Shown one piece after another: positions 54,328-63,745 of a DNA stretch of 64,000 bases; the stretch's first letter is position 1, and each line of letters begins with the position of its first letter. The DNA is from Brevibacillus humidisoli. Lineage in GTDB: Bacteria > Bacillota > Bacilli > Brevibacillales > Brevibacillaceae. Location: contig NZ_CP087263.1 of the NCBI RefSeq assembly GCF_020923435.1, forward strand, positions 2,189,970-2,253,969. The letters are read 5' to 3'. Made by a program: the position numbers and the translations under genes. The notes beneath the pieces are model-generated. The model was not told the DNA's origin. It did no database searches and saw only the letters and a list, made by a program, of their open reading frames with translations.

Positions 54328-54887
54328 TCAACAAATTCCGTTCAGCACGATCTCTATATACGTCTCTGTCAGTTCGTGGTCGGAGACGGGACCGTTAGGA
54401 TTAAACCAATTGTAGCTCCAGTTGCACATTCCAAGAATCGCAAATGTGACCATATCGGCCCGCAGATCCTGCCGAAATTCACCGTTTTCGATCCCTATTT
54501 CGATAATTTTTTGCAGTTGTAATCGAAAGTCTTCTCTCTTTTTTTGATGATCGATAGATTCTCTTCGTGAAGATTACGCATTTCGCGAAAGAAAACGCGA
54601 GCCTGATGACCATGGGTTTTGATCTGTTTTAACAACAATTCCACATTTTCGAACAGCTTCGTTTTGCAGGTTTTATTTGTGTCAACCAATATTTCCTGCT
54701 GTTTCATCAAGAGTTCATCAATATATTTGGAGTGAATATCCATTAGCAACTGTTCTTTCGAATCAAAGTAATAGTAAAAGGTTCCTTTCGTTACACCAAG
54801 TGCATCGACGATATCTTGAATCGAGGTTTCACTAAATCCTTTCGACTGAAACAAGTGAATGCTCTGTTCCACAATTTTATTCTTCAC
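54328..54887 (-). pseudogene. TetR-family regulator, frameshifted in a poly-A run
   Basis: GTG start (54885-54887) after AAAGGGG. Frame 1: KNKIVEQSIHLFQSKGFSET, SIQDIVDALGVTKGTFYYYF (the DNA-binding HTH) to SIIKKREK. The C-terminus (EDFRLQLQKIIEIGIENGEF, LRADMVTFAILGMCNWSYNW, ending LNGIC) is in another frame and is restored if one A is added to the seven-A run near 54536-54542. The pattern is that of FadR/PaaR-type TetR regulators of acyl-CoA genes. With the frame as read, the ligand domain is cut short. Confidence 0.8.
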
Positions 54888-54950
54888 GGTTGTGCCCCTT
54901 TCAACGAAAACGGAAACGATTTGCTTCTGGACCTCGTTAATATTGTCATC

Positions 54951-54979
54951 ATTATAATACAAGGGTACACCACCAACAA
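54951..54979 (-). promoter_or_regulatory. sigma-A promoter of the TetR gene
   Basis: On the minus strand TTGTTG (54974-54979), 17-base spacer, TATAAT (54951-54956), about 60 bases before the GTG start. Confidence 0.65.
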
Positions 54980-55040
54980 CAATTGAGAACCGCAGCCACA
55001 GATGAGATGTTCCCTTTGCTTGTCTAACCACGAAAACGAT

Positions 55041-56015
55041 TCAGGGAATGAGCACAATCTTGCCTGTTGTCTGACGCCCTTCCAGCAGTTCATGGGCTCT
55101 TTTTGCCTCGGCCAACGGCATCCTCTCTCCAATGATTAGCTTTACTGTCCCCTCACCGACATATTGCAGCAATTCCTTCACACTCTCCCTGTACAAGACA
55201 GGATCCTGATTCATGTGCGGCAGCCAGAATCCGATCACGCTTGTGTTGCGATGCATGAGGACAGAAGGATCTAACTGCGTTTTTTCCCCGCCCGCTCGAC
55301 CGTAAATGACCAGCCGCCCAAACGTTGCCAAGCATGACAAGCTTTTGTTGACATGATCTCCCCCGACCATTTCTAGAACGATATCCACACCGCTCCCCTC
55401 TGTCAGCTCCATCACCTTATCGTTCCAATCGGCATGAGAATAATTAACCCCGGCATCTGCTCCCAGTGCACAAGCAAGTTCCAGTTTTTCCGAACTGCTT
55501 GCCGCAGCAATCACTTGGCCTGCTCCCATCTGTTTTGCTAGCTGAACCGCCAGCGTTCCGACCCCTCCGGCTGCGGCGTGAACCAGCACGGATTCGCCTT
55601 GAGACATCCGTCCTGACGTCCGGAGGAGATGGTAGGCAGTAAGCCCTTGAAGCAGCAAGGCAGCCGCCTGGTCATCCTGTACATTCTCCGGTAGGGGAAG
55701 AACCTTGTGTTCAGATAGGGAGACATACTCTGCATAGCCTCCCTCATTGATTAAGGCCGTCACCCGGTCCCCCACCTTGTAACGGGTAACTCCAGAAGAA
55801 ACCTCTACCACCACGCCAGCTATCTCTGAACCGGGAATGTACGGGAGAGGCGTTTTAGTCAAATATTGATTGCGGCGGCGCATCGTGTCCGCAAAGTTTA
55901 CCCCTGCTGCTTTCACTTGAATCAACACTTCACCCGCTTTTACTACTGGAGTGGGAACCTCTACTACTTGTAAAACATCCGGATCTCCATATTCACGAAA
56001 CTGGATCGCTTTCAT
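55041..56015 (-). CDS. quinone oxidoreductase (MDR family)
   Basis: 324 residues without structural zinc: KAIQFREYGDPDVLQVVEVP, then NFADTMRRRNQYL, PGSEIAGVV, and the NADPH motif VHAAAGGVGTLAVQLAK. Zeta-crystallin/QOR-type NADPH:quinone or enoyl reductase. Start at 56015 follows AGGGAGATG. Oriented with TetR and thiolase in one leftward block. Confidence 0.88.
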   Translation of the reverse strand: MKAIQFREYGDPDVLQVVEVPTPVVKAGEVLIQVKAAGVNFADTMRRRNQYLTKTPLPYIPGSEIAGVVVEVSSGVTRYKVGDRVTALINEGGYAEYVSLSEHKVLPLPENVQDDQAAALLLQGLTAYHLLRTSGRMSQGESVLVHAAAGGVGTLAVQLAKQMGAGQVIAAASSSEKLELACALGADAGVNYSHADWNDKVMELTEGSGVDIVLEMVGGDHVNKSLSCLATFGRLVIYGRAGGEKTQLDPSVLMHRNTSVIGFWLPHMNQDPVLYRESVKELLQYVGEGTVKLIIGERMPLAEAKRAHELLEGRQTTGKIVLIP

Positions 56016-56095
56016 GCGCTTCATCTCCCTAGTGAGTTGAGTCATCAATCATTCTCCACTCTATCCTACTTTTGCTCTATATCGTTTCAGTCCGA

Positions 56096-57268
56096 TCAGT
56101 CTTCACGCTCCAAAATGGCGGCGATGCCTTGACCGCCTCCTATGCATGCTGTCAGCAAGGCGTAGCGACCCTGTATGCGGTTTAGTTCGTGCACGGCTTT
56201 TGTCGTTAAAATCGCTCCGGTAGCCCCCAGTGGATGACCGTGAGCGATAGCGCCACCGTTTACGTTTACCTTGTCTGGATCCATCTGAAGTTCCCGGTCG
56301 CAAGCGATCACTTGAGCCGCAAAAGCTTCATTGATTTCGATTAGATCTAGATCATCCAGGCTGAGACCCGACTTTTCCAATACCTTGCGCGTTGCCGGCA
56401 CCGGCCCGATCCCCATTATATTGGGATCTACTCCTGCGATCGCCCGTTCTCGTACGACAGCCAAAACCTGCTGTCCCAGTTGTTCCGCCCTTTCCCGAGC
56501 CATGATGACGAGTACGGAAGCGGCATCATTTAAACCAGAACTATTGCCGGCAGTCACAGTCCCTCCTTCCTGGAAAGCAGGAGCAAGCCGTGCTAAGCCT
56601 TCTAAGGTCGTCTGTGGCCGGGGATGCTCATCCGTATCGAACAGATAGCTCTCTTCTTTTCCGTTTGGGATCGGGATAGGGACAATCTGATCTGCAAACC
56701 GTTGTTCCTCCATGGCGCGGGCCATTTTCTGTTGACTTTTCAACGCGAACGTATCTTGTTCTTCACGGCTAATAGCGTACGTTTTGGCAAGTGTTTCTGC
56801 CGTAATCCCCATGGGCGGATTTCCAATTTCACTCGGTGATAATGGAGGTCTGATAAATGCAGGCGGCTTCATACTGTACAGTTTTGCAGGTTTCTCCATC
56901 AAATAAGGGGCCTGACTATAACTTTCGACCCCTCCCGCAATATAAATGTCTCCGTCTCCTGCCGTAATCGCTTGTGCAGCCAAAACGAGTGCGTTAAGTC
57001 CCGACCCGCACTGCCGATCAACCGTTAATCCGGGAATGTCCAACGACAGGCCTGTCTTCAACCCACATAAACGGGCAATATTTCCGCCTCCACTCAAAAC
57101 GTTTCCCAAAATCACATCATCAATCATCTCCGGTTTCAAATGAGCCCGTTTCATCGCTTCCTTGATCACGATAGCGCCGTATTCATGTGGGGGCATCTTG
57201 GCCAGAGCCCCGCCGTTTCTAGCGACTGCCGTTCGCACCGCTGTAACAATCACAGCATCACGCCTCAT
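56096..57268 (-). CDS. thiolase (acetyl-CoA acyltransferase)
   Basis: 390 residues with the two catalytic Cys (DRQCGSGLNA and LTACIGGGQG) and the His motif NVNGGAIAHGHPLGATG. NEAFAAQV is also present. Either degradative 3-ketoacyl-CoA thiolase or acetoacetyl-CoA thiolase; the neighbourhood (acyl-CoA dehydrogenase, SDR) favours the degradative type. An ACC-rich operator-like site lies upstream at 57364. Confidence 0.92.
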   Translation of the reverse strand: MRRDAVIVTAVRTAVARNGGALAKMPPHEYGAIVIKEAMKRAHLKPEMIDDVILGNVLSGGGNIARLCGLKTGLSLDIPGLTVDRQCGSGLNALVLAAQAITAGDGDIYIAGGVESYSQAPYLMEKPAKLYSMKPPAFIRPPLSPSEIGNPPMGITAETLAKTYAISREEQDTFALKSQQKMARAMEEQRFADQIVPIPIPNGKEESYLFDTDEHPRPQTTLEGLARLAPAFQEGGTVTAGNSSGLNDAASVLVIMARERAEQLGQQVLAVVRERAIAGVDPNIMGIGPVPATRKVLEKSGLSLDDLDLIEINEAFAAQVIACDRELQMDPDKVNVNGGAIAHGHPLGATGAILTTKAVHELNRIQGRYALLTACIGGGQGIAAILERED

Positions 57269-57363
57269 ACTCCCAACCCCTTTCGTCGCTCATGCAAACT
57301 GCTCAACTGCGCAAATTTCTGCTGCACATAGTCCGCAAAAATGGTATGCTGCAAACAAATAAC

Positions 57364-57385
57364 AAACTAACCAGTTGGTATGTTT
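57364..57385. promoter_or_regulatory. candidate TetR operator, site A
   Basis: The imperfect palindrome ACTAACCAGTTGGT lies at 57366-57379 between the divergent thiolase and phosphatase genes. It shares the pattern ACYAACCRGTYRGTA with site B at 61031. Confidence 0.5.
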
Positions 57386-57421
57386 TTGCTTTTTTAAACG
57401 ATATGATGGTGGGGTGAAAAA

Positions 57422-58042
57422 ATGAAGATCTTTTTCATTCGTCATGGAGAATCGGAGCACAATCTAGACCGCTCTCGAATGGCCACTATCCATGATTCCA
57501 AACACAGCCTTACCGAGCGGGGCAGAAAACAAGCGCAGACCACTGCGCAATTTATGAGCGAGCATGTGAAAGGCAGCGCCACCCTCTTCACATCCCCTTA
57601 TCGAAGAACTGTAGAGACAGCCAGATACATAAACGCCTTGCTCCCCGAGAACACACCCTTCCATGAAAATCCTCTGCTAAGAGAGTGGGAGCTGGGAAAT
57701 CTATACGATTTTCAGAACCGTTCCCCCGAGGCCAAAAGAGAATATAAAGCGGCAGGAAAATTTTACTTTCGGTATTTGAACGGGGAATCGCTGGCCGACG
57801 TATATCTTCGCTCCGCCCTGTTTATGCAAAGCGTTGTCCAACGACTTGTGCGGCAGCAATTTGACCATGTGATCGTGATTACGCATGCTGCCTTTATTCA
57901 GATGCTGCTCGGTTTTTTACAGAATTGGCCTGTTGAAAAAATGGAGAATTTTCAGCCTGTGGAACATGCTGCTGTCATTGCTGTACAAGAGACGGATGGA
58001 GAGTATCAATACGAAAAGATTTTTGTCCCTGTCATCAGTTGA
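57422..58042 (+). CDS. histidine phosphatase family protein
   Basis: 206 residues with the phospho-His motif FFIRHGESEHN, a second catalytic His in ITHAAFIQM, and Glu/Arg context LLREWELGNL. Phosphoglycerate-mutase-like phosphatase. GGGGTGAAAAA precedes the ATG. Substrate unknown. It is the only rightward gene in the catabolic cluster. Confidence 0.85.
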   Translation: MKIFFIRHGESEHNLDRSRMATIHDSKHSLTERGRKQAQTTAQFMSEHVKGSATLFTSPYRRTVETARYINALLPENTPFHENPLLREWELGNLYDFQNRSPEAKREYKAAGKFYFRYLNGESLADVYLRSALFMQSVVQRLVRQQFDHVIVITHAAFIQMLLGFLQNWPVEKMENFQPVEHAAVIAVQETDGEYQYEKIFVPVIS

Positions 58043-58156
58043 TCAATTGCAGCAAGGGATGACATCGCATGTTTCCGGCAATGAAGCGGCCAAGAGGCTG
58101 TTCGAAAGTTGTTCTTCTTTGGAAAAACCCGATGTCTTCCCCCATAACCCAAACCC

Positions 58157-59326
58157 CTATACGGACTCTCCCAGTCTGACATGCCCTTTTAACAAGTTTC
58201 TTGCGATGATTAGCCGTTGGATTTCATCGGTTCCGTCATAGATTCGCCATAGTCGTGCTTCCCGGTACCATCGTTCGATCGGAAGTTCCTTGGTATACCC
58301 CATTCCACCGTGAATCTGCAGAACGCGGTCGACAACCCGGTTTCCCATGTTCGCCCCATATAATTTTGCGATGGAAGCGTAGTGACGATTATCCATACCC
58401 TGATCCAGCATCCAGGCCGCATGGAACACGAGCCACTTGGCCGCCTCGATTTCTACGGCCGAATCTGCTATCATCCACTGAATGGCTTGTCGTTCGGCGA
58501 TGGGCTGCCCAAATGTGACCCGCTGCTTGGCGTACTCAATCGCCATTTGAATCAGCCGTTCCGCTGCACCGACCGCTCTCGCTCCGACAATCCAACGGGC
58601 AAAACCGATCCACTCCAATCCAAGGTTGTACCCACCGTGCAATTCTCCCAAAATGTTTTCTTCCGGCACCCTCACGTTCTCAAAGATCAGGGACGCAGGC
58701 CCCCACTCTCCCATCGTGTGAACGTACTCGGACCGCCAACCACTGTCACGGTCGACCAAAAAACAAGTTACGCCGCCGCCTGCTGCCTGTTTCTCTTTGT
58801 CTGTGACAGCAAATACCATCGCAAAATCGGCTTCATTCCCGTTCGTGATAAAGATCTTCTCCCCATTTAAGACCCACTCATTGCCAACTTTCTCTGCACG
58901 CATGCTGATCCGCCTGGTATCAGAACCAGCCCCCGGCTCCGTGAAAGCAAAACAAGAAATTCTCTCTCCATTGATGGTAGGAATCAGATACTTCTTTTTT
59001 TGCTCTTCGTTGCAGTAATAGAGGATGTTGTCGGCAAATCCGCCAAAGTGAAAAGGAACAAAAGTGCGTGACAGTTCCATGACGACGAGCGCTTGCATCA
59101 TTTGGCCAAGGTTGGCCCCGCCATATTCCTCGGGAGTGTTGATTCCCCAAAAGCCCAGTTTCTTTGCTTTGAGCTGCAGTTCTTTTTTCTGCTCGACCGT
59201 GATGCCCGGTCTACCTTCTCGCTCATTGCGAAGCACCTCCGCTTCCAGGGGCATCAATTCTTTTTCGACAAATTTTCTGACCGTCTTCTGGATCATTTTT
59301 TGTTCTTCTTGCAATCGGAAATGCAT
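58157..59326 (-). CDS. acyl-CoA dehydrogenase
   Basis: 389 residues: FAD-binding FAFTEPGAGSDTRR and FITNGNEAD, helical C-terminal domain with QIHGGMGYTKELPIERWYRE. At the usual catalytic-Glu position the sequence is IYDGTDEIQ, i.e. Asp instead of the medium-chain Glu (YEGT); some ACAD10/11-like groups also have Asp. Introduces the alpha-beta double bond in acyl-CoA beta-oxidation, with electrons to ETF. Chain specificity cannot be told. Confidence 0.9.
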   Translation of the reverse strand: MHFRLQEEQKMIQKTVRKFVEKELMPLEAEVLRNEREGRPGITVEQKKELQLKAKKLGFWGINTPEEYGGANLGQMMQALVVMELSRTFVPFHFGGFADNILYYCNEEQKKKYLIPTINGERISCFAFTEPGAGSDTRRISMRAEKVGNEWVLNGEKIFITNGNEADFAMVFAVTDKEKQAAGGGVTCFLVDRDSGWRSEYVHTMGEWGPASLIFENVRVPEENILGELHGGYNLGLEWIGFARWIVGARAVGAAERLIQMAIEYAKQRVTFGQPIAERQAIQWMIADSAVEIEAAKWLVFHAAWMLDQGMDNRHYASIAKLYGANMGNRVVDRVLQIHGGMGYTKELPIERWYREARLWRIYDGTDEIQRLIIARNLLKGHVRLGESV

Positions 59327-59390
59327 GGTATCCTCTCCCTTTTCGTTTGATTATTTTACAGAACAGATGTGCTTGCCGCCTGTTCACTTA

Positions 59391-60193
59391 CTACGGTTTG
59401 ATCACCAGTTTTCCCCAGGTTTTCCTTGTGGCCAACAGTTCCATGGCCTGCGGCAACGCTTCAAACGGGAATTCCTTACATACGATGGGACGAATCGCTC
59501 CTTGTTTATTTAGTTCCATCAGGCGACGATGTGCTTCGATGATCCGCTCAGGCATCAGACGTCGGAACAACCCCCAGTGTACGCCGACAACGGAATAGTT
59601 CTTTACCAATGCATGGTTCGCAGGGGCATCCGCGATCCTCCCGCCAGCGAAACCGATCACCAGGAGCCGTCCTTCAAAGGCGATGCATTTTCGGGAGCGA
59701 TCAAACGTGTCACCGCCAACCGGGTCAAATATGATATCCGCACCTCGCCCCTTTGTCACATCATTTACGATATCTACAAAGTTTTCAGCCAGATAATCAA
59801 TCGCAACATCGGCTCCCAGGTCCTTGCATATTCGCACTTTTTCCGGTCCCCCCGCGGTTGCGATGACACGGGCTCCCGCTGCGCGCCCCAGTTGAATGGC
59901 CGCGGAGCCCACACCTCCAGATCCGGCATGAACCAGCAGCACGTCACCCGATTGGACCGTTGCCCGTCGATGGAGTGCATAGTAGGCGGTCTGGTACGTG
60001 ATAAACATGGATGCTGCCTCGCTCCAGGAGAGAGAATCGGGAATCGGATAGACGTGATCCTCTGGTACGCAGACCCATTCGGCAAATCCTCCCGAATTAA
60101 CACTTCTCCCAGCTGTGGAGTTGGGGTGGGCCTATCTTCCAGATGCAGCGCCTTGAGCGGATCGGATAATTCTTTGACCAACCATGTACGCAT
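59391..60193 (-). pseudogene. quinone oxidoreductase (MDR) gene with internal deletion
   Basis: N-terminus RTWLVKELSDPLKALHLEDR to GEVLI in one frame; then the sequence jumps, in another frame, to GGFAEWVCVPEDHVYPIPDS and SWSEAASMFITYQTAYYALH, continuing with the NADPH motif VHAGSGGVGSAAIQLGR to the end. About 70 residues of the GroES-like substrate domain are missing and the frame is broken near 60102. The remaining 205-residue frame (59391-60008) lacks the catalytic half. Confidence 0.85.
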
Positions 60194-60235
60194 GGCATGT
60201 TTCCTCCTTGCGGGTATATTGCGACGAGCGGGAAC

Positions 60236-60994
60236 TTAACGCTTAAAAGCAGCCGCTCCGTCGTCGACGCAAAAAACATGTCCGTTCATAAAAGAGGCGT
60301 CGTCACTGGCGAGAAACGTGACAACCTTTGCCACTTCCCCCGGTTGGCCTGCTTTTCCTCGCATGTGAGCGCGCTCAATTTTTCGCCATATGTCCGGGTT
60401 GTCTTTCCATTCCGCAACAATTCCTGTGTCCACCAACCCTGGCGCAATGCCAGCCACTCGGATGTTATACCGTGCCAGATCGAGTGCGGCAGATCTCGTC
60501 ATGCCAACGACAGCTGCTTTGCTTGCGTGATAAGGGAAAGCACCGCGGTCAGCCATAAATGCGTAAATGGAAGCCGTATTGATAATCACCCCACCCGATT
60601 CTTTCATCGCATTGCCGGCTGCCTGGATGCCGAAAAAAATGCCATGCTGATTGATGTTGACGATACGATGATACTCTTCGTGCGGAAGTTCCAGCACATT
60701 GCAGCGCTGTTTCACGGAAACGCCGGCATTGTTAAACATAACGTCCAGCTTTCCGTATCTCTCTTTGGTTTTGGTTACAAGTTGCTGAACGCTTTCAAAA
60801 AAAGACATGTCGACGTGGACAAAACTGGATTCTCCACCTTCGTTTTTGATCGACATGACCGTCTGTTTGCCCGATTCTACATCTACATCTGCGGCAATCA
60901 CCTTGGCACCCTCTCTGGCGAACTCTACCGCCGTTGCACGGCCGATACCGCTTCCAGCACCGGTGACAATGACTACTCTATTTGCAAATCGCAT
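60236..60994 (-). CDS. SDR-family dehydrogenase
   Basis: 252 residues: VTGAGSGIGRAT, Asp at strand 2 end (AADVDVESG), NNAGVS, NTASIYAFM (Ser), YHASKAA (Tyr/Lys), C-terminal NGHVFCVDDG. Classical SDR, probably NAD-dependent 3-hydroxyacyl-CoA or alcohol dehydrogenase within the acyl-CoA cluster. Start at 60994 (MRFANRVVIV) follows GAGGAGGAC. Confidence 0.88.
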   Translation of the reverse strand: MRFANRVVIVTGAGSGIGRATAVEFAREGAKVIAADVDVESGKQTVMSIKNEGGESSFVHVDMSFFESVQQLVTKTKERYGKLDVMFNNAGVSVKQRCNVLELPHEEYHRIVNINQHGIFFGIQAAGNAMKESGGVIINTASIYAFMADRGAFPYHASKAAVVGMTRSAALDLARYNIRVAGIAPGLVDTGIVAEWKDNPDIWRKIERAHMRGKAGQPGEVAKVVTFLASDDASFMNGHVFCVDDGAAAFKR

Positions 60995-61030
60995 ATGTCC
61001 TCCTCGTCTTCTCATTTCATACCAACGTTC

Positions 61031-61050
61031 ATACCAACCGGTCAGTAGGT
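61031..61050. promoter_or_regulatory. candidate TetR operator, site B
   Basis: ACCAACCGGTCAGT (61033-61046), a near-palindrome around ACCGGT, upstream of the SDR gene and just after the ABC binding-protein gene. Matches site A at 57364. Confidence 0.5.
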
Positions 61051-61054
61051 ACTG

Positions 61055-62248
61055 TCATTCATCGACGGGTAGTTCTATTTGCACGTATTTGCCATCTTTC
61101 ATCGTTATCGCTCTTGGCCGAACGATGAGTCCCCCGTCTTGGGATAAACCTTTTGCCAGCACTGGAACGCTGTCGTCCGACAGTTGCTTGCAAGCTTCAT
61201 CAATTTTTGCGCGAATGGCGGCAGCGTCATCCGTTGTTCCTGCCAGTTCCATCGCTTTGGCAAATACATGCATAGCCATGTAATGGTAAGCTACTTCTGA
61301 GGTAGGTACTTTGTCATCACCCAACTTCTTTTTGTAACGTTCCACAAATTTTTTGGTTCCTTCTGTCGGGTACATGGATGAGGGGTTTATTCCAATAAAG
61401 CCTTCCAACATTTTCGGATCCTGCAATATCGGTTCTATTTCTTCCACTTTTGCCTGATCCATAGCGATAATTCCACCGGCAAAGCCCTGATCCCGAGCCG
61501 CCTTGATCACAAGTGCCGTCGGTTGGGAAGCCCCTCCGACAAATAGGACATCAGGTTGGCTGGCAAGCGCTTTCGTAACGGCAGGGGCAAAGTCACTCTC
61601 TTTATTGTAGTCTACTGGGTTTTCCGCCACGATTTCCCCGCCAAGATCTGTCCATGTCTTCTTAAACAGTTCACTCCAATCTTTTGCATATTGATGGGTC
61701 CCGGGAACCAGCGCCACCTTGTTGCCGAAGCGTTTCATCATTTCCTCCGTGAATGTCTTTGGATACATATCGTATCGGGGAGGGATGCGGATGGTTAACG
61801 GATTATTTACATCAGTAACTTTTGGTTCGCTTGTATAAGCGGCGATCAGAAATTTCTCTTGCACGTTAAAGGTTTGCAAGGCAAATACGCCGCCCGAATG
61901 CGGCACAAAAATAATGGCTGCTTTGTGCTCAGATCGTAGCCGGTGTGCATTGGTGGCGGTTTCGTTTGGCAGATACTTGTCATCCAGCGCCTCCAGTTTC
62001 AGCTTCACCGTATCGGTTCCCACTTTGATGCCACCCGCCGTATTGATATCGTCAATGGCCATTTGCAGACCATCCAAGGTGTTTTTTCCGTAGAGTGCGG
62101 CACCACCGCTCTGTGGCCCGGACCAACCGATGCTGACTTCTCTGGTTTGGCTGCTGCCGTCGTCGCTGCCAGAAGTGGTTTGGTTGCCGCACGCTGTCAG
62201 CAATAGCAAGGTAGACAAGACAAGAAGATAACACCACTTTCGTTTCAT
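61055..62248 (-). CDS. branched-chain amino-acid-type ABC substrate-binding lipoprotein
   Basis: 397 residues with lipobox LLLLTACG and a Ser/Gly linker, then the Peripla_BP_6 fold (VSIGWSGPQSGGAALYGKNT, GGIKVGTDTVKLKLEALDDK). LivJ-like. In catabolic clusters such proteins often bind aromatic or branched organic acids rather than amino acids. First gene upstream is livF. Confidence 0.9.
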   Translation of the reverse strand: MKRKWCYLLVLSTLLLLTACGNQTTSGSDDGSSQTREVSIGWSGPQSGGAALYGKNTLDGLQMAIDDINTAGGIKVGTDTVKLKLEALDDKYLPNETATNAHRLRSEHKAAIIFVPHSGGVFALQTFNVQEKFLIAAYTSEPKVTDVNNPLTIRIPPRYDMYPKTFTEEMMKRFGNKVALVPGTHQYAKDWSELFKKTWTDLGGEIVAENPVDYNKESDFAPAVTKALASQPDVLFVGGASQPTALVIKAARDQGFAGGIIAMDQAKVEEIEPILQDPKMLEGFIGINPSSMYPTEGTKKFVERYKKKLGDDKVPTSEVAYHYMAMHVFAKAMELAGTTDDAAAIRAKIDEACKQLSDDSVPVLAKGLSQDGGLIVRPRAITMKDGKYVQIELPVDE

Positions 62249-62283
62249 TTGACCCTCTCCCTTATATCGATGGATTCACTCCT

Positions 62284-62991
62284 TTAGGCACCAATGTACG
62301 CTCGCTTCACCTCCTCATGGTTGCGTAATCCGTCGCTGGAATCTTCCAGAACGATCTCACCATTCTCGATGATATAACCGCGGTGTGCGATCTGCAGTGC
62401 CGCATAGGCATTCTGCTCCGCCAACAATACACTTGTGCCACTGCGATTGATTTCGGCTATCGTTTGAAACATTTGTTCAACCACCAGTGGAGCAAGCCCT
62501 ACAGACGGCTCATCCAACAGCAGTAGTTTCGGTTTTGCCATTAAAGCGCGGGCAATCGCAACCATTTGCTGCTGACCGCCGCTCAATGAACCGACCGCTT
62601 GTTCCCTTTTGTCGTATAAAACCGGAAACAATTGAAAGACGTGCTGCAGAGAACGAGAATGACCCAATCTATCTTTTCGGTATACATAACCGCCCAAGAC
62701 CAGATTCTTTAATACAGACATCTCCAGAAACAGTTTTCTGCCTTCAGGGCATTGGGCGATCCCCGCTCTTACAATCCGGTCGGGAGACCAGCCGCCGATC
62801 GATTTTCCCCTAAAATGAACGTCACCCGTCGCTGGCTTCAAAAGACCGCTGATGGTGCGAAAGATCGTGCTTTTACCTGCACCGTTCGCCCCAAGCAAAA
62901 CGACCAGTTCTCCCTCTGTGATCTCCAGGTTTATGGAATGAAGCGCTTTGAAGCTGCCATACTTCACTGAAACATTAGTCAGTTTGAGCAT
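62284..62991 (-). CDS. LivF-type ABC ATP-binding protein
   Basis: 235 residues: Walker A GANGAGKSTIF, signature LSGGQQQMVAIARA, Walker B LLLLDEPSVGLAP. Start at 62991 (MLKLTNVSVK) follows GGGAGGGG; overlaps livG by 17 bases. Confidence 0.92.
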   Translation of the reverse strand: MLKLTNVSVKYGSFKALHSINLEITEGELVVLLGANGAGKSTIFRTISGLLKPATGDVHFRGKSIGGWSPDRIVRAGIAQCPEGRKLFLEMSVLKNLVLGGYVYRKDRLGHSRSLQHVFQLFPVLYDKREQAVGSLSGGQQQMVAIARALMAKPKLLLLDEPSVGLAPLVVEQMFQTIAEINRSGTSVLLAEQNAYAALQIAHRGYIIENGEIVLEDSSDGLRNHEEVKRAYIGA

Positions 62992-63745
62992 GCTGAGCCC
63001 CTCCCAGGTATGCCTCAATCACCTTTTCATTCTGACTGATTTCCGCAGGTGTGCCTTCTGCAATCTTCGTCCCCTGGTTCAAGACCATAATGCGGTCGGC
63101 AAGGTTCATAATCATCTGCATCTTGTGCTCAATCATGCAAACGGTTAGACCGGCATGTTTCATTTTTTTGATCAGATCGGCAAGTCCGCTTGTTTCATCC
63201 GCGTTTATGCCGGCTGCCGGTTCATCCAAAAGCACAAGTTTTGGCTCTGTGGACAATGCCAAAGCGATTGCCACTCTTTTTTGTGCTTCTTGTGAGATGC
63301 TTGCTACCGGCCGGTTCGCCAAATCGGCAGCACCGACAAACTGAAGCACTTCCCATGCTTTCTCTCTGCATGCCTCTTCCTCTCTGCGATACCGTTTGGT
63401 CCGTATAACGGCATCCCAAAGCCCGCTTTTGGTCCGTAGACGATGACCGATCATGAGGTTGTCGATCACGGTTGCCTCCGTAAACAGTTTCGTGGTCTGA
63501 AACGTGCGGGCGACTCCCAACTTCGCCATTTGATGAGACGGCTTTTTTGTTACATCCTCTCCTTCAAGCAACAGGCGACCGGAAGTTGGTTGATAGAGGC
63601 CGCTGATTACGTTGAAGAACGTCGTTTTTCCTGCTCCGTTAGGACCGATAATGGCTGTGATTTCCCCTTGATTCATGTGAAAATCGACGGCGTAAACAGC
63701 GGTATTGCCCCCAAAACGTTTCGTTACTTGTTCCGCTTTAAGCAT
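62975..63745 (-). CDS. LivG-type ABC ATP-binding protein
   Basis: 256 residues: Walker A GPNGAGKTTFFN, Walker B LVLLDEPAAGIN, switch His IEHKMQMIM. The signature motif reads ISQEAQKRVAIAL instead of LSGGQ-like, a form known for LivG clades. Overlaps livM by eight bases. Confidence 0.92.
   Translation of the reverse strand: MLKAEQVTKRFGGNTAVYAVDFHMNQGEITAIIGPNGAGKTTFFNVISGLYQPTSGRLLLEGEDVTKKPSHQMAKLGVARTFQTTKLFTEATVIDNLMIGHRLRTKSGLWDAVIRTKRYRREEEACREKAWEVLQFVGAADLANRPVASISQEAQKRVAIALALSTEPKLVLLDEPAAGINADETSGLADLIKKMKHAGLTVCMIEHKMQMIMNLADRIMVLNQGTKIAEGTPAEISQNEKVIEAYLGGAQHAQTD

Noticed and set aside
60197-61048. 283-codon plus-strand frame
   Set aside because: Antisense shadow of the SDR gene, whose motifs are complete.
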